Positions 5,554 to 6,717 of a stretch of DNA of 6,717 nt are shown here, in pieces. The stretch covers positions 1 to 6,717 of the forward strand of contig JAAZEW010000112.1 in assembly GCA_012512055.1 (NCBI GenBank). Reading direction: 5' to 3'. The translations under genes and the position numbers were made by a program. How positions within the stretch are numbered: position 1 is the stretch's first letter; each line of letters opens with the position of its first letter. The notes under the pieces were generated by a model. That model did not search any database. It saw only the letters and a program-made list of their open reading frames with translations, and was not told the origin of the DNA. The stretch comes from Bacillota bacterium. Its GTDB lineage: Bacteria; Bacillota_G; SHA-98; UBA4971.

Positions 5554-6717
5554 CTACGCAAGGCGTCCTTCTCGAGCTACGATTCGTCCTCCTGAGATAG
5601 TCATCCAAGGCCAACCACGAAGCTCCATGCCCTTAAACGGCGTATTGTTCCCTTTGGAATAGAAAGTTGCCGGGTCCACGCGCCGAATTGCGTCCGCGTC
5701 AATTATCGTGATGTCCGCCTTAGATCCAGGAGTCAACGTGCCTGAATCAAGTCCCAAGACACGACAAGGCCCTACGGTAAAGAGCTTGACCATGTCAGCG
5801 ATAGGCAAAAGACCATTATGGACCAGCCTGTCCATGATTACTGCTACCGCAGTCTCAAGGCCCGAGATTCCAGAGGACGCTTTCGCATACTCACAGTCCT
5901 TGCTTTCTATATTGTGAGGCGCATGGTCTGTGGCGATACAGTCGATAAGTCCTGAAGCCAGCGCGCGTGCCAATGCCTTCACGTGCGCTTCCGAACGAAG
6001 GGGTGGGTTGACTTTAGTATTAGTATCATAATCGCCGACTACTTCATCGGTAAGGGTCAGGTGATGCGGGGTCGCCTCGCAGGTAACACAGGCGCCGGCT
6101 GCTTTAGCCTGCTCTATTATGTGAAGAGATTCTGTCGTGGACACATGACACACATGCAGGCGCGCGCCGGTCAGGACAGCCAGCTTGACATCCCTGGCTA
6201 CCATAATCTCCTCTGCCTCAGCGGGAATCCCTTGCAGACCGTACAGAGTCGAGTAGTAGCCTTCATGCATTAGGCCGGCTCGGGACAGGTTCAAATCCTC
6301 ACAGTGGGAGATGATCGGGAGATAGAGCATGTGGGCATATTCCAGCGCATGTCTCATCACATCTGATCTCATAACAGGATTGCCATCATCAGAGAAGGCG
6401 ACACAACCTTCTCGAGCCAGTTCTGCCATTTCGCTGAGCTCTTCGCCTTCCAAATTCTTGGTAATACTGCCTATCGGGAGGACGTTTATCAATCCTGCCT
6501 GCTCACTCTTGCGCAAGACATGCCTTGCGACAATCCCATCATCGATAACAGGATCCGTATTAGACATGCAGCATACAGTAGTGAAGCCTCCTGCTGCAGC
6601 AGCCTTTGATCCGGTTATGATGTCCTCCTTGTACTCATATCCGGGATCCCTTAGGTGGGCGTGGATATCGATGAAACCCGGGCAGACTATCTTTCCTTCG
6701 GCGTCTACTACATCTTC
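5554..6717 (-). CDS. pyrC: Dihydroorotase, class I, N terminus outside window
   Basis: This zinc enzyme cyclises carbamoyl aspartate to dihydroorotate. 387 residues are visible, reading in frame to the right edge; an internal ATG at 6567 is not the start, because upstream codons encode conserved family sequence. Visible motifs, numbered from the window edge, are GFIDIHAHLRDPG (14-26) with metal-binding H19 and H21, FSDDG (108-112) with the aspartate used instead of the carboxylated lysine of class II, H138 in SHCED, H191 in CHVS, CEATPHHL (213-220), KVNPPLR (235-241) and TDHAPH (263-268). Spacing suggests about 42 residues are missing, giving roughly 429 in total, normal for class I. The HAH in place of the commoner HVH is a mild variant. 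It is the most upstream operon gene visible, and pyrK follows directly, without the carAB pair found there in many Firmicutes. Confidence 0.97.
   Translation of the reverse strand, partial: EDVVDAEGKIVCPGFIDIHAHLRDPGYEYKEDIITGSKAAAAGGFTTVCCMSNTDPVIDDGIVARHVLRKSEQAGLINVLPIGSITKNLEGEELSEMAELAREGCVAFSDDGNPVMRSDVMRHALEYAHMLYLPIISHCEDLNLSRAGLMHEGYYSTLYGLQGIPAEAEEIMVARDVKLAVLTGARLHVCHVSTTESLHIIEQAKAAGACVTCEATPHHLTLTDEVVGDYDTNTKVNPPLRSEAHVKALARALASGLIDCIATDHAPHNIESKDCEYAKASSGISGLETAVAVIMDRLVHNGLLPIADMVKLFTVGPCRVLGLDSGTLTPGSKADITIIDADAIRRVDPATFYSKGNNTPFKGMELRGWPWMTISGGRIVAREGRLA

Overview
The window is a stretch of bacterial chromosome, most likely from a Clostridia-type Firmicute. Four things point there: a minus-strand pyrimidine operon in the order pyrC-pyrK-pyrD-pyrF-pyrE with an NAD-dependent two-subunit dihydroorotate dehydrogenase (class 1B PyrD plus PyrK), a TIGR04086/YrzE-like small membrane protein, strong GGAGG-type ribosome binding sites, and a tRNA gene with encoded CCA. 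Base composition looks mid-range (about half G+C by eye). The genus cannot be named from this sequence. All protein genes lie on the minus strand and the only plus-strand gene is a tRNA. Layout from the right edge in transcription order: pyrC (5' end outside the window), pyrK, pyrD, pyrF and pyrE form one tightly packed operon. It contains an ATGA stop/start overlap (pyrK/pyrD), an 11-bp overlap (pyrF/pyrE) and one 158-bp gap (pyrD/pyrF) that holds a tandem 9-bp repeat. The enzymes cover dihydroorotate formation, its oxidation to orotate, phosphoribosylation to OMP and decarboxylation to UMP. Carbamoyl phosphate synthetase (carAB) is not between pyrC and pyrK, and aspartate carbamoyltransferase is not visible. 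pyrE ends inside a convergent tRNA-Pro(CGG) gene on the plus strand. The pyrE stop codon is the antisense of the conserved T-loop TTCA. The tRNA has its own near-consensus promoter (TTGACA, 17 bp, TATACT). Beyond the tRNA, again on the minus strand, come a family-4 (4Fe-4S) uracil-DNA glycosylase and then the TIGR04086 membrane protein. The glycosylase has an unusual ~88-residue N-terminal extension that starts with a QLALPM motif resembling sliding-clamp-binding peptides. Next is a ~300-bp intergenic region with an extended -10 promoter, a possible leader ORF and a convincing intrinsic terminator. This looks like an attenuation leader in front of an unrecognised gene that runs off the left edge. 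Most of the window is ordinary housekeeping. The points most worth following up are the clamp-binding-like motif on the glycosylase, the sense/antisense overlap of pyrE with tRNA-Pro, and the promoter-terminator leader at 410-601. No CRISPR array, insertion sequence, phage or defence system was seen.
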